Of a DNA stretch of 51,430 nt, positions 37,148 to 44,674 are shown piece after piece (position 1 is the first letter of the stretch; each line of letters opens with the position of its first letter). The position numbers and the translations under genes were made by a program. The notes beneath the pieces were generated by a model, which saw nothing but the letters and a program-made list of their open reading frames with translations, ran no database searches and had not been told where the DNA came from. This stretch comes from Yanghanlia caeni (GTDB lineage Bacteria > Pseudomonadota > Gammaproteobacteria > Burkholderiales > Burkholderiaceae_B), in assembly GCA_030733815.1 (NCBI GenBank), contig JAUZQE010000021.1, positions 1-51,430 of the forward strand, given 5' to 3'.

Positions 37148-39310
37148 GTGTCCGTGTCCTGCCGCGCCCTCCTTGCCTGCCTGGCCTGCACTGCCGTACT
37201 GGCCGGCTGCGACAGCAGCCGCCACACATCCGGCGCCGACGCCGGGCCCGCGCTGCCCAACATCCTGTTCATCGTGCTCGACGACCTTGGCGTCGATCAG
37301 CTGCCGGTATTTGGTTACGGGGGCGCCACACCGCCGCGCACGCCCAACATCGATGCCATCGCGCAGGCCGGCGTGCGCTTTCGCAACGCCTGGTCGATGC
37401 CCACGTGCTCACCCACCCGCGCCACGTTCTTTCAAGGCCGCTACCCGTTCCGTACCGACGTGCGCAACGCCATCGTAAGCACCGACCTTGCCAATTCGCA
37501 GGTCTCGCCGTACGAGGCCACCACGCCCAAGTTGCTCAGGGAAAAAGGCTACGTCAACGCCGTCATCGGCAAGATGCACATCACCGGCTCCGACCTGAAC
37601 CCTGCCACCCACCCGCTGGGCGACGGGGCCATGCATGCGCTGGGCTGGGATTACTTCGAAGGATATCTCGACGGCGGCCCCTACCCGATCGACACCACGG
37701 CCGGGGGCGTGGCGCCCGCCGGCACGTTCGGCTGCGGCTTCGTGCCCGCCACCCGGCACAACGCCGCACACGGTGCCGATTACGGTGCGTGCTATCAGCC
37801 CGACGGCCGCTGCGCCTCGCTGAGCCTCGCCGACAGCGACGTCCCCGGACGCACCTGCCTGGAGCGCGGCGGCATCTTCGACCCCGCGCAGTCGTGCCGG
37901 CCAACGCCGCCCGCGCATCTCGATTTCAGCACGCAGAACGGCTATTACACCGGCGAATGGGTCATCAACCGGCCCGACGGCAGCGTGGAGAAAGTACCGG
38001 TGTCCGACCCGCGCTATCGCGGTTACCGCAGCACCATTGAAACCGACCGGGCAATCGAATGGATACGCAGCCGTGACCCGCAGCGCCCCTGGATGCTGAG
38101 CCTGGGCTATTCGGCCATCCACACCCCCTTGCAGCCGCCGCCGCAGTCATTGCTGCACGCCGGTGCCGCACCCACGTCGGGGTTCACCTGCAGCACGGTG
38201 GGCGAGGAACGCGTGCTCACCAATCAGATGATCGAGGCCATGGACCGCGAGATCGGCCGCCTGCTCGTTGAAACCGGGGTCGCACGTTACAACGACGACG
38301 GCAGCCTGAACTACCAGCCCGCCGCCACCAACACCGTGGTGATCATCATGGGCGACAACGGTACCTACGGGCCCAGCGTGAAGGCTCCCTTCGACCCGAC
38401 GCGCGCAAAGGGCTTTCCGTACCAGAGCGGCGTGTGGGTGCCGTTGATCGTGGCCGGCCCCATGGTTGCCGAACCGGGCCGCAGCCTGTCGCACATGGTG
38501 AACTCCACCGACATGTACAGCCTGTTTGCCGAGCTGGCCGGGCTCGACCTGGCCGACGCGTTGCCTTCATCGCGTCAGGTCGATGCGCAACCCCTTCTGC
38601 CCTACCTGACCGACCCGGCGCACCCGCCGGTGCGCAGCACCAATTACACCGAAATGGGCACCAACCTGCAGCCCGCAGGCGGCGAACAGCCGGCCCCCTG
38701 TGCCCTGCCCACTTACAACATTTGTGTGCAGCTCTTCCCGCAGCAGGCCGTCTGCGAGGATCAGGGCGGCGTCTGGTACGGGCCGGGCGGCGTGGCCGGC
38801 AGCAACGGCCTGGCATCCTGCTGTGCCGTCAATGAATACCGGGCGGCCCGGGGCGAATCCCCGCTCGACCTCATGCCGGAATCACAACGGGCGATCCGCA
38901 ATGCATCGTTCAAGCTGGTGCAGAAGGAAACCCGCAGCTGCGTCACGGGCGAGCTGGAAGTCACCGAAGAGCTCTATCAGGTCGACGAAGCCACGCCGAT
39001 ACCGCGACTCGATTACGCCCTATACGATCTGCTCACCCGCCCCGAGCTGACACCGGAGCAGCAGCGCAACTACGCGCAACTGAAGACCGACATCGAATCG
39101 CTGCGCGGCACGCGCGTTCACTGCCCCGGCGACGGCAATCTCGATCTGGTGGTCGACGCCCGCGACATCGAGGGCTGGACGCGCTTCAACCGTGAAAACG
39201 GCGGGCGCAGCAGCTGGTACGACTTCAACCTCGACGGCCTCACCAATGAAGCCGACCTCGAGGTCATTCATCGCAACATGGGCAGAGACTGCAGGCCGCA
39301 GGCATCGTAA
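37148..39310 (+). CDS. Sulfatase lipoprotein with dockerin-like C-terminus (sulfatase 1)
   Basis: A predicted 720-residue exported sulfatase. GTG 37148 follows GGGGAG at seven bases; ATG 37133 has no ribosome site. The signal peptide ends in LAGC with Cys21 and Asp at +2. The metal pair is D45-D46. The active site C87-S-P-T-R91 is the Cys type, which needs conversion to formylglycine. K142 (GKMH) and the DNG of IIMGDNGTYG complete the metal and sulfate site. A Cys-rich module (214-250) and a second Cys cluster (about 515-560) interrupt the domain. Residues 659-715 are a dockerin-like EF-hand pair. It lies just after the T2SS operon and faces its own FGE and a paralogue. Substrate unknown. Confidence 0.9.
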   Translation: MSVSCRALLACLACTAVLAGCDSSRHTSGADAGPALPNILFIVLDDLGVDQLPVFGYGGATPPRTPNIDAIAQAGVRFRNAWSMPTCSPTRATFFQGRYPFRTDVRNAIVSTDLANSQVSPYEATTPKLLREKGYVNAVIGKMHITGSDLNPATHPLGDGAMHALGWDYFEGYLDGGPYPIDTTAGGVAPAGTFGCGFVPATRHNAAHGADYGACYQPDGRCASLSLADSDVPGRTCLERGGIFDPAQSCRPTPPAHLDFSTQNGYYTGEWVINRPDGSVEKVPVSDPRYRGYRSTIETDRAIEWIRSRDPQRPWMLSLGYSAIHTPLQPPPQSLLHAGAAPTSGFTCSTVGEERVLTNQMIEAMDREIGRLLVETGVARYNDDGSLNYQPAATNTVVIIMGDNGTYGPSVKAPFDPTRAKGFPYQSGVWVPLIVAGPMVAEPGRSLSHMVNSTDMYSLFAELAGLDLADALPSSRQVDAQPLLPYLTDPAHPPVRSTNYTEMGTNLQPAGGEQPAPCALPTYNICVQLFPQQAVCEDQGGVWYGPGGVAGSNGLASCCAVNEYRAARGESPLDLMPESQRAIRNASFKLVQKETRSCVTGELEVTEELYQVDEATPIPRLDYALYDLLTRPELTPEQQRNYAQLKTDIESLRGTRVHCPGDGNLDLVVDARDIEGWTRFNRENGGRSSWYDFNLDGLTNEADLEVIHRNMGRDCRPQAS
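39122..39307 (+). other. Dockerin-like EF-hand pair of sulfatase 1
   Basis: Residues 659-720 begin CPGDGN. The first loop has calcium ligands at D662, N664, D666, D670 and D673. The second has D692, N694, D696, N700 and D703. Flanking C659 and C715 could lock the module with a disulfide. The spacing D-x-N-x-D-x3-D-x2-D is that of dockerin type I loops. No cohesin is encoded in the window, so calcium-dependent folding or another partner is possible. Confidence 0.75.
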
Positions 39311-39358
39311 TCGGGAAGCGGCCTGCCCGACCCCGCGGCGCCCCCCGTATCAGCGCGC

Positions 39359-39421
39359 GGCTATCGTTTCCGCCCTCAAACGGCGGGGCGCGGTTATCCT
39401 TTCCACCCTTCAAACGGCCGG
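39359..39421. repeat. Two imperfect direct repeats between convergent genes
   Basis: Two related units of about 28-30 bases follow each other with a 33-base period. The first is GGCTATCGTTTCCGCCCT plus CAAACGGCGG (39359-39386). The second is GGTTATCCTTTCCACCCTT plus CAAACGGCCGG (39392-39421). They fill most of the 141-base gap between the stops of sulfatase 1 and the FGE gene. No coding potential or strong terminator was seen. Confidence 0.6.
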
Positions 39422-39451
39422 CCGTGCCGGGCCCTCGGGGTCGACCCGCTT

Positions 39452-40612
39452 TCAGCGCGCAGCCGCCTGCGCGGCCCCGGGCGGCGGCGCATCGCTCACC
39501 AGCCGGAAGCCCACATGCGACATCGGGCTGTGCGGATCGGCCCCCCGCCGCGCACTGGGCCGGTACGACAGGCAGTAGCTTTCGTTGCACAGGAACGAGC
39601 CGCCGCGAATGACGCGCTTGGGTGCATCCACAGGCACGCCCGGCTCGGAAGGATCAAAGGAATCGGACGGCCCCCGGGGATTGTCGATGGGCGCCTCTGC
39701 CGCCCGGGCAGCCTGGCGCGCAAAATAATCGGCCCGATACCAGTCGGCAACCCATTGCCATGCGTTGCCGGTCATGTCGTACAGGCCATAGCCATTGGGC
39801 GGAAACGTGCCGGCCGCCTGGGTGCCCGCCGCACCGCCCGCCTCGGGGCTCACCACCGGAAACGTGCGTGCGGCCGGGTCCCAGTAATTGGCCATCTGGC
39901 GGCCCTCGGGCATGAGCTCGTCGCCCCACACATAAGTGGCCTGTTCGAGGCCCCCACGTGCTGCATATTCCCATTCGGCCTCGGTGGGAAGGCGTTTGCC
40001 CGCCCATTTCGCATAGGCGAGCGCATCTTCATAACTGACCTGCACCACGGGGTGATCGCCCTTGTCGGCAATGCTGCTTCCCGGGCCTTGCGGCTGACGC
40101 CAGTTGGCACCGGGCACATACCGCCACCACTGCCAGTAATCGGCCAGGCTCACCGGCCCTTCGGTGCCGACGAACACCATGGCGCCCGGTACCAGAACGT
40201 CGTCGGGCGGGCGCGGCGTGCCAGGAGGAAGCTGTACACGTATGGTTTCCCAGTCGGGTTTGCGCTCGGCCGTCGTGACATAGCCCGTTTCGCGCACGAA
40301 CTGGGCAAACTGGTCGTTGGTGACGTGGGTGACGTCCATCCAGAAGCCGTTCACCCGCACGGGGTGTGCGGGCCGCTCGTTGGCCTGAGCCAGTGAGCTG
40401 TCGCTGCCCATGAGGAACACGCCGGGGGGCACCCATGCCATGCCTGCGGGGGTGGATACGCCGTCGCCAAGAATGACCTCAGGGTGAGATTGGCCCGGCA
40501 CGGCAGCCGCGTCGCCACGCACCACCCATGCCGCACCGGCACCAGCCAGCGCGCCAAACAGCATCAGCACACCGCCCCGGAGGGCGGCGCGGCTCAGCTT
40601 AATACACGCCAT
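39452..40612 (-). CDS. Formylglycine-generating enzyme with N-terminal membrane/signal segment
   Basis: A 386-residue SUMF1/FGE-family oxidase that turns the sulfatase active-site Cys into formylglycine using O2 and copper. The FGE domain spans about residues 56-373. The paired copper-binding active-site cysteines are present as C342-N-E-S-Y-C347 within GGSFLCNESYCLSYR. Upstream marks are LPTEAEWEYAARGG and GYGLYDMTGNAWQWV. Residues 8-31 are one hydrophobic segment after three positive charges, so the catalytic domain should be periplasmic, unlike most bacterial FGEs. ATG 40612 overlaps the end of sulfatase 2 by 14 bases; the longer frame to 40660 is less likely. Confidence 0.9.
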   Translation of the reverse strand: MACIKLSRAALRGGVLMLFGALAGAGAAWVVRGDAAAVPGQSHPEVILGDGVSTPAGMAWVPPGVFLMGSDSSLAQANERPAHPVRVNGFWMDVTHVTNDQFAQFVRETGYVTTAERKPDWETIRVQLPPGTPRPPDDVLVPGAMVFVGTEGPVSLADYWQWWRYVPGANWRQPQGPGSSIADKGDHPVVQVSYEDALAYAKWAGKRLPTEAEWEYAARGGLEQATYVWGDELMPEGRQMANYWDPAARTFPVVSPEAGGAAGTQAAGTFPPNGYGLYDMTGNAWQWVADWYRADYFARQAARAAEAPIDNPRGPSDSFDPSEPGVPVDAPKRVIRGGSFLCNESYCLSYRPSARRGADPHSPMSHVGFRLVSDAPPPGAAQAAAR

Positions 40613-42773
40613 ACGACCGTTCGCACACCTTGCCCAGGTTATTCTGGATGACGGCGGCATCCACCGAGTTGGTCAGACCGTCGAACACGCCGTCCACCAT
40701 GAAGTCGTACACGCTCGACAGGCCCCAGTCGTGGGCAATGCGACGCCACTCTTCGAGATCTTTGGCGTCGACCACGCCGTCGATATTGCCGTCGCCCGGG
40801 CATTCGGGCTGTGAGGCCAGGATGGATTCAAGTTTGGCGCGCAGATCGTCGTAGACACGACGGGTGTCGGCGTCGAGCTCACCGGCGAGCAGATCGCGAT
40901 CGGGTGTGTCGAGCAGCGGCACCGGCGAGGCCTGGTTGATCTGGAAAAACTCTTCGGTGCGTTGCAGCGTGAAGCCGTCGGTTTCGGGCACGTACACCAC
41001 CGACTCGTTGCGAACGAGCTTGTAGTGGTCGTCGCGAATGGCCACGGAGCTTTCCGGCACGATACCCAGAATCGACATGCCGTTCTTGTACCGCGCCTGA
41101 TTGACCTCACTGCAGGTTTTGTAACCCACGCCACCGTTGGGCACCACGTCGGAGTCGGTGTCGTAACCGGGCCCCCACCATACCCCCTGGTTGTCTTCGC
41201 AAACACTCTTTGAAGTGGGGATCTGCGTGCACGCCGTACTGATGACGCACGGCCCGTTACTGCCACCATTGGCCTGATGATTCAGGCCTGCCATGGCAAA
41301 GTTGATGGTGCGCAGGCTGGGCTGTTCAGGGTTGGTCAGATAGGGCAGCACGCTTACCGAATCGACAGTGCGCGGCACTTCGGCGTGCACGTCCACTCCC
41401 GCCAGTTCGCCAAACAGCTGGTAGAGGTCGACCATGTTGAGCATGTGATCGACCTGGCGGCCGGGTTCGACGACCTGGGGTCCGGCCACGATGAGCGGCG
41501 CCCAGACGCCCGTCTGGTACGTGGTGCCCTTGGCCTGTGTGGCTTCGAACGGCTGCTTCACGGCAGCGGCCAGCGTACCGTTGTCGCCCACGATGACGAT
41601 TACGGTATTGGTGGCGGCCGGGTCGTAAATGAGCCGGCCGTCGTCACCGCGGCGGGCCATGCCGGTTTCGACCAGCAGCCGCCCGAATTCGGTGTCGAGC
41701 GCTTCGGTCATGTGATTCTGAATGACGCGCCCGGCCACCGTGGCCTTGCAATCGACGCCGTCGAGCACGGCGCCGTTATGGCCGGGAACGAGATCGCCGG
41801 GCGGCTGTTGCCAGGGTGTATGGGCCGCGCTATAGCTGACGGTGGCCATCCATGGCCTGTCGCTCGGGCGGGTCTTGATCCAGTCGATGGCGGCGTCGGT
41901 TTCGATGCGGGTGCGATAGCCGCGCGCCCGCGCATCGGTGAGCGGTACTTCTTCGACGTGACCGTCTTCAATAATGACGAGCGGTGAAACGTAATAGCCG
42001 TTCAGACGGTTGAAATCGAGCGTGGCCGGCGGTGTGCCGCACGTTTGATGCGGTACGAAGATGCCCCCGGAATCGAGGCATTGCAGGCCCGGCGGATCTT
42101 GCACGATGGACGTGCGACGCATGGGCGTGCAGCTGTGATCGGGCTGATAGCAGGCACCGGCGTCGGCGCCACCCGAGGCGGCCGAAGGCACAAAACCGCA
42201 GCTGTACGTATTGAACGGTGCAGCCCCGCCCGCCGAGGTATCGACCGACCCGGGCAGCCCCCCGACCCAGCCGTAGAAATAATCCCAGCCCAGCACGGCC
42301 GGCGTCGCGTTGCCCGCCTCGTTGTTTTCGGGGCCGGCCAGGTGAAACTTGCCGAACATGGCGCTTTCGTAATTGGCCTTCTTGAGAATTTTGGGTGCCG
42401 TGGCTTCGTACGGCGACACCTGCGAGATCGCCAGATCGTTGGGGCCGATGGCCTGATTGATGTGGGTACGTAATGGGTAGCGCCCCAGGAAGAACGCGGC
42501 GCGGCTGGGCGAACATTCGGGCATGGCCCAGGTGTTGCGAAAGCGCAGACCGGCTTCGGCAACGGCATTGATGTTGGGCAGACGCGGCGGGGTTGCGCCG
42601 CCGTACCCGAACGATTCCATCTGGTCGATACCCACGTCATCCATGATGACGAAAAGAATATTGGGCAGGGCCGTGGGTTCAGGGGAAGCGACATGATTGT
42701 TGCTGCTGTCGCAAGCTGTAAGCGTCGCTGCCGCTGCGGCTGCAGCCAGAACTGCTGGAAGCTTATTATTCAA
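40599..42773 (-). CDS. Sulfatase lipoprotein with dockerin-like C-terminus (sulfatase 2)
   Basis: A predicted 724-residue paralogue of sulfatase 1. TTG 42773 follows GGAG at seven bases; an in-frame start further upstream would put the signal peptide deep inside. With this start the lipobox Cys is residue 21 (LTAC, Asp at +2) and the nucleophile is residue 87 (C-S-P-S-R), exactly as in sulfatase 1. D45-D46, GKFH (141-144) and VGDNGT complete the metal site. A Cys-rich module lies at about 206-245, and a dockerin-like pair lies at 658-717. It is co-transcribed with the FGE gene. Substrate specificity cannot be read from the sequence. Confidence 0.9.
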   Translation of the reverse strand: MNNKLPAVLAAAAAAATLTACDSSNNHVASPEPTALPNILFVIMDDVGIDQMESFGYGGATPPRLPNINAVAEAGLRFRNTWAMPECSPSRAAFFLGRYPLRTHINQAIGPNDLAISQVSPYEATAPKILKKANYESAMFGKFHLAGPENNEAGNATPAVLGWDYFYGWVGGLPGSVDTSAGGAAPFNTYSCGFVPSAASGGADAGACYQPDHSCTPMRRTSIVQDPPGLQCLDSGGIFVPHQTCGTPPATLDFNRLNGYYVSPLVIIEDGHVEEVPLTDARARGYRTRIETDAAIDWIKTRPSDRPWMATVSYSAAHTPWQQPPGDLVPGHNGAVLDGVDCKATVAGRVIQNHMTEALDTEFGRLLVETGMARRGDDGRLIYDPAATNTVIVIVGDNGTLAAAVKQPFEATQAKGTTYQTGVWAPLIVAGPQVVEPGRQVDHMLNMVDLYQLFGELAGVDVHAEVPRTVDSVSVLPYLTNPEQPSLRTINFAMAGLNHQANGGSNGPCVISTACTQIPTSKSVCEDNQGVWWGPGYDTDSDVVPNGGVGYKTCSEVNQARYKNGMSILGIVPESSVAIRDDHYKLVRNESVVYVPETDGFTLQRTEEFFQINQASPVPLLDTPDRDLLAGELDADTRRVYDDLRAKLESILASQPECPGDGNIDGVVDAKDLEEWRRIAHDWGLSSVYDFMVDGVFDGLTNSVDAAVIQNNLGKVCERSYGVY
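40602..40802 (-). other. Dockerin-like EF-hand pair of sulfatase 2
   Basis: The segment begins CPGDGNIDGVVDAKD (residue 658) with a full first loop (D, N, D, D, D). The second loop is D-G-V-F-D-G-L-T-N-S-V-D, which keeps ligands at positions 1, 5, 9 and 12 but has Val at position 3. C658 and C717 bracket the module as in sulfatase 1. A seven-residue tail ERSYGVY follows. Confidence 0.72.
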
Positions 42774-42901
42774 GGGTGTTCTCCAGTACGCTAAGGCTTC
42801 CCTCGATGCAAGATTCACTTCCAGCCTGCAGTCGGGGTGGTAAAAAATGATAGCAAGCTTTACAAAGACTGAACAGTTGAGGCTTACACGGTTCCTGCTG
42901 C

Positions 42902-43756
42902 TCAGTCCCAACGGGAATCAAGCGCCTGCAGCGCCGGCAACGCGCGGCAGGCCAGCCCGACCCCACGCCCGTGCGCAATCGCACTTTCGCGCAGGTTGAT
43001 GCGGATCACCGGCGCATTCAGCGACGTGGCGAACCAGCGCACGGTGGGCACCGCCGTACCCGCCCCGACCTCCACCACCACCGGGCGCCGCACCCGGCGC
43101 AACCACTGCTTCAGACGATGCAGCTGCGCGTCGGTGCGATCAGGCACCCAGTCGTAGTCGTTGAACATCAGGACATTGGGCCGGGCGAGTCCTGCGCAAT
43201 CGGGGCATTCGGGCAGCGGTGAGCGCAGTTCACAGGCCTGCGCATCCACTTCGGGATTCAGACCATCAGCCGGCCAGCACCGGCCCGTGCAGGCGTTCAT
43301 GCATTGCAGCGCATGCAGGCTGCCATGGCATTCCGCAACGCGCAGGGCATCGAAACCCGCCTTCTGAAACTGGCCGTCGACATTGCTGGTGTACACGAAC
43401 GCCCCATGTGTCAGGCGTTCTCCCCAGCGCCGAAGGATGGCATGGCCGGCGTGCGGGACCGTCTCGCGGTACAGCTGCAGCCGATGCCCATAGAAGCCCC
43501 ATGCCAGGTGCGGGCGGTCGCGAAAGGCGTCGGGCGACGCGATGCTGGTGAAAGCGAGTCGGGCACGTCCCAATGCGGGGTACGCACGCCAGAGCCCCGC
43601 ATCGCCTCGAAAATCCGGTAGACCGGAATCCACGCCCATGCCGGCCCCGGCCGCAACGACCAACGCATCGGCCTCACGCAGCCAGTGCAGCGCCTGAGTC
43701 AGCAGCGCCTCGGGAAGATCATGATCGGAATGCGTCGAAACGATCGGTTCGGACAT
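42902..43756 (-). CDS. Sir2-family NAD-dependent protein deacylase
   Basis: A 284-residue cytoplasmic sirtuin. The NAD site GAGMGVDSGLPDFRG is at residues 37-51, SNVDGQFQKAG (124-134) replaces the common QNID, and the catalytic His is His144 (CHGS). The zinc-ribbon region holds C152, C156, C160, C184 and C187. The Asp instead of Ile after NV and the extended zinc module suggest a divergent subclass (deacylase or ADP-ribosyl activity cannot be told apart). It lies upstream of sulfatase 2 on the same strand, 128 bases away, so a shared transcript is possible but not shown. Confidence 0.9.
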   Translation of the reverse strand: MSEPIVSTHSDHDLPEALLTQALHWLREADALVVAAGAGMGVDSGLPDFRGDAGLWRAYPALGRARLAFTSIASPDAFRDRPHLAWGFYGHRLQLYRETVPHAGHAILRRWGERLTHGAFVYTSNVDGQFQKAGFDALRVAECHGSLHALQCMNACTGRCWPADGLNPEVDAQACELRSPLPECPDCAGLARPNVLMFNDYDWVPDRTDAQLHRLKQWLRRVRRPVVVEVGAGTAVPTVRWFATSLNAPVIRINLRESAIAHGRGVGLACRALPALQALDSRWD

Positions 43757-43890
43757 CGTGCTCCTTTGAATGCATGCTCACAGACATATGAATGCGGACT
43801 ACTATACCGGCCAGTTGCAGGCACCGTTACATGCTGCGGCGAGGCCATGCGGGGCATCGCCTGCAGCCGGTTTCACGAGGGGAGACGACT

Positions 43891-44346
43891 ATGCGCGATA
43901 CCAACGCGTGGAGCATTCGACGCCCGGCCCTGCGCGTGGGCGGCATCGCCGCCACACTGCTGGCCGCCATGCCCGCCCTGTGCGGGCCACTCAGCGTGAG
44001 CGTGACACACGCGCGCAGTGATGCGGGCAGCATCCGCTGCGGGCTCTTTGACCGCAGCGACACGTGGCGCCAGGAAGACCGTGCCATGCGTGCGGTGGCC
44101 GCGCCGATCCACAACGCCACGGCGCATTGCGATTTCGGCGAAGTGCCGGAAGGCGATTATGCCGTGGCCGTTTTTCATGCTGAACACGGTGAAACGCAAA
44201 TCGAATATGGCTTTCTGGGCAAACCGAAACAGGGCGTTGGCTTTTCGAACAACCCCTCCATCGCCTTTGGCGCGCCAGACTTCGAGGCGGCCCGGATCCG
44301 CATCGGCCGCGAACCCGTGAATCTGGAGATCACGCTCAAGTACTGA
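43891..44346 (+). CDS. DUF2141 exported protein
   Basis: A 151-residue protein with a signal peptide (about residues 1-31, ending ...AAMPALCG) and a single DUF2141 beta domain. Typical blocks are IRCGLFDRSDTW, VPEGDYAVAVFHAEHG and the C-terminal GFSNNPSIAFGAPDFEAARI. ATG 43891 has the strong site GAGGGGAG. The function of the family is unknown; members are periplasmic or secreted. Confidence 0.9.
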   Translation: MRDTNAWSIRRPALRVGGIAATLLAAMPALCGPLSVSVTHARSDAGSIRCGLFDRSDTWRQEDRAMRAVAAPIHNATAHCDFGEVPEGDYAVAVFHAEHGETQIEYGFLGKPKQGVGFSNNPSIAFGAPDFEAARIRIGREPVNLEITLKY

Positions 44347-44407
44347 GCCGTGCATTGCGGCGGCAGGCAAGACGGTTGCCGAACGCTCGCTGACTGGGAG
44401 CAAGATC

Positions 44408-44647
44408 ATGTTTGGATCATTTCTGATGATACTGGGTGCGAACCTCGCGATCGGCGCGCTGGGCATTGCCTTTTACGTTGCCACGGTCGAATGCGTGGTG
44501 GCCACCGCCGACGGCATCTGCCCGCAGGGGGCGTTTGCCGTATTCTTCGACTTCATGGGCAGCGAGCTGAGCGTCGCGTTCTGGATCGTACTGGCGGTGG
44601 GCCTGGCCCTGTTGTGGCGCGGCTGGGTGGTACGCCGCCGCAATTGA
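44408..44647 (+). CDS. Small two-TM membrane protein
   Basis: A 79-residue hypothetical protein with two hydrophobic segments (about 4-27 and 52-70), a short loop holding two Cys (C29 and C38) that could form a disulfide, and a basic end RRRN that would stay in the cytoplasm. A ribosome site GGGAGCAAG precedes ATG 44408. It follows the DUF2141 gene by 61 bases on the same strand, so they may be co-expressed. I do not recognise a family. Confidence 0.65.
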   Translation: MFGSFLMILGANLAIGALGIAFYVATVECVVATADGICPQGAFAVFFDFMGSELSVAFWIVLAVGLALLWRGWVVRRRN

Positions 44648-44674
44648 ACCGCGGCCACGCACCGCAACGAACGA

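Noticed and set aside
39359-39421. CRISPR-like repeats
   Set aside because: Only two imperfect units with a five-base spacer and no cas genes.
42774-42911. Upstream extension of sulfatase 2 to base 42911
   Set aside because: It would bury the lipoprotein signal behind 46 residues; TTG 42773 has a proper ribosome site.
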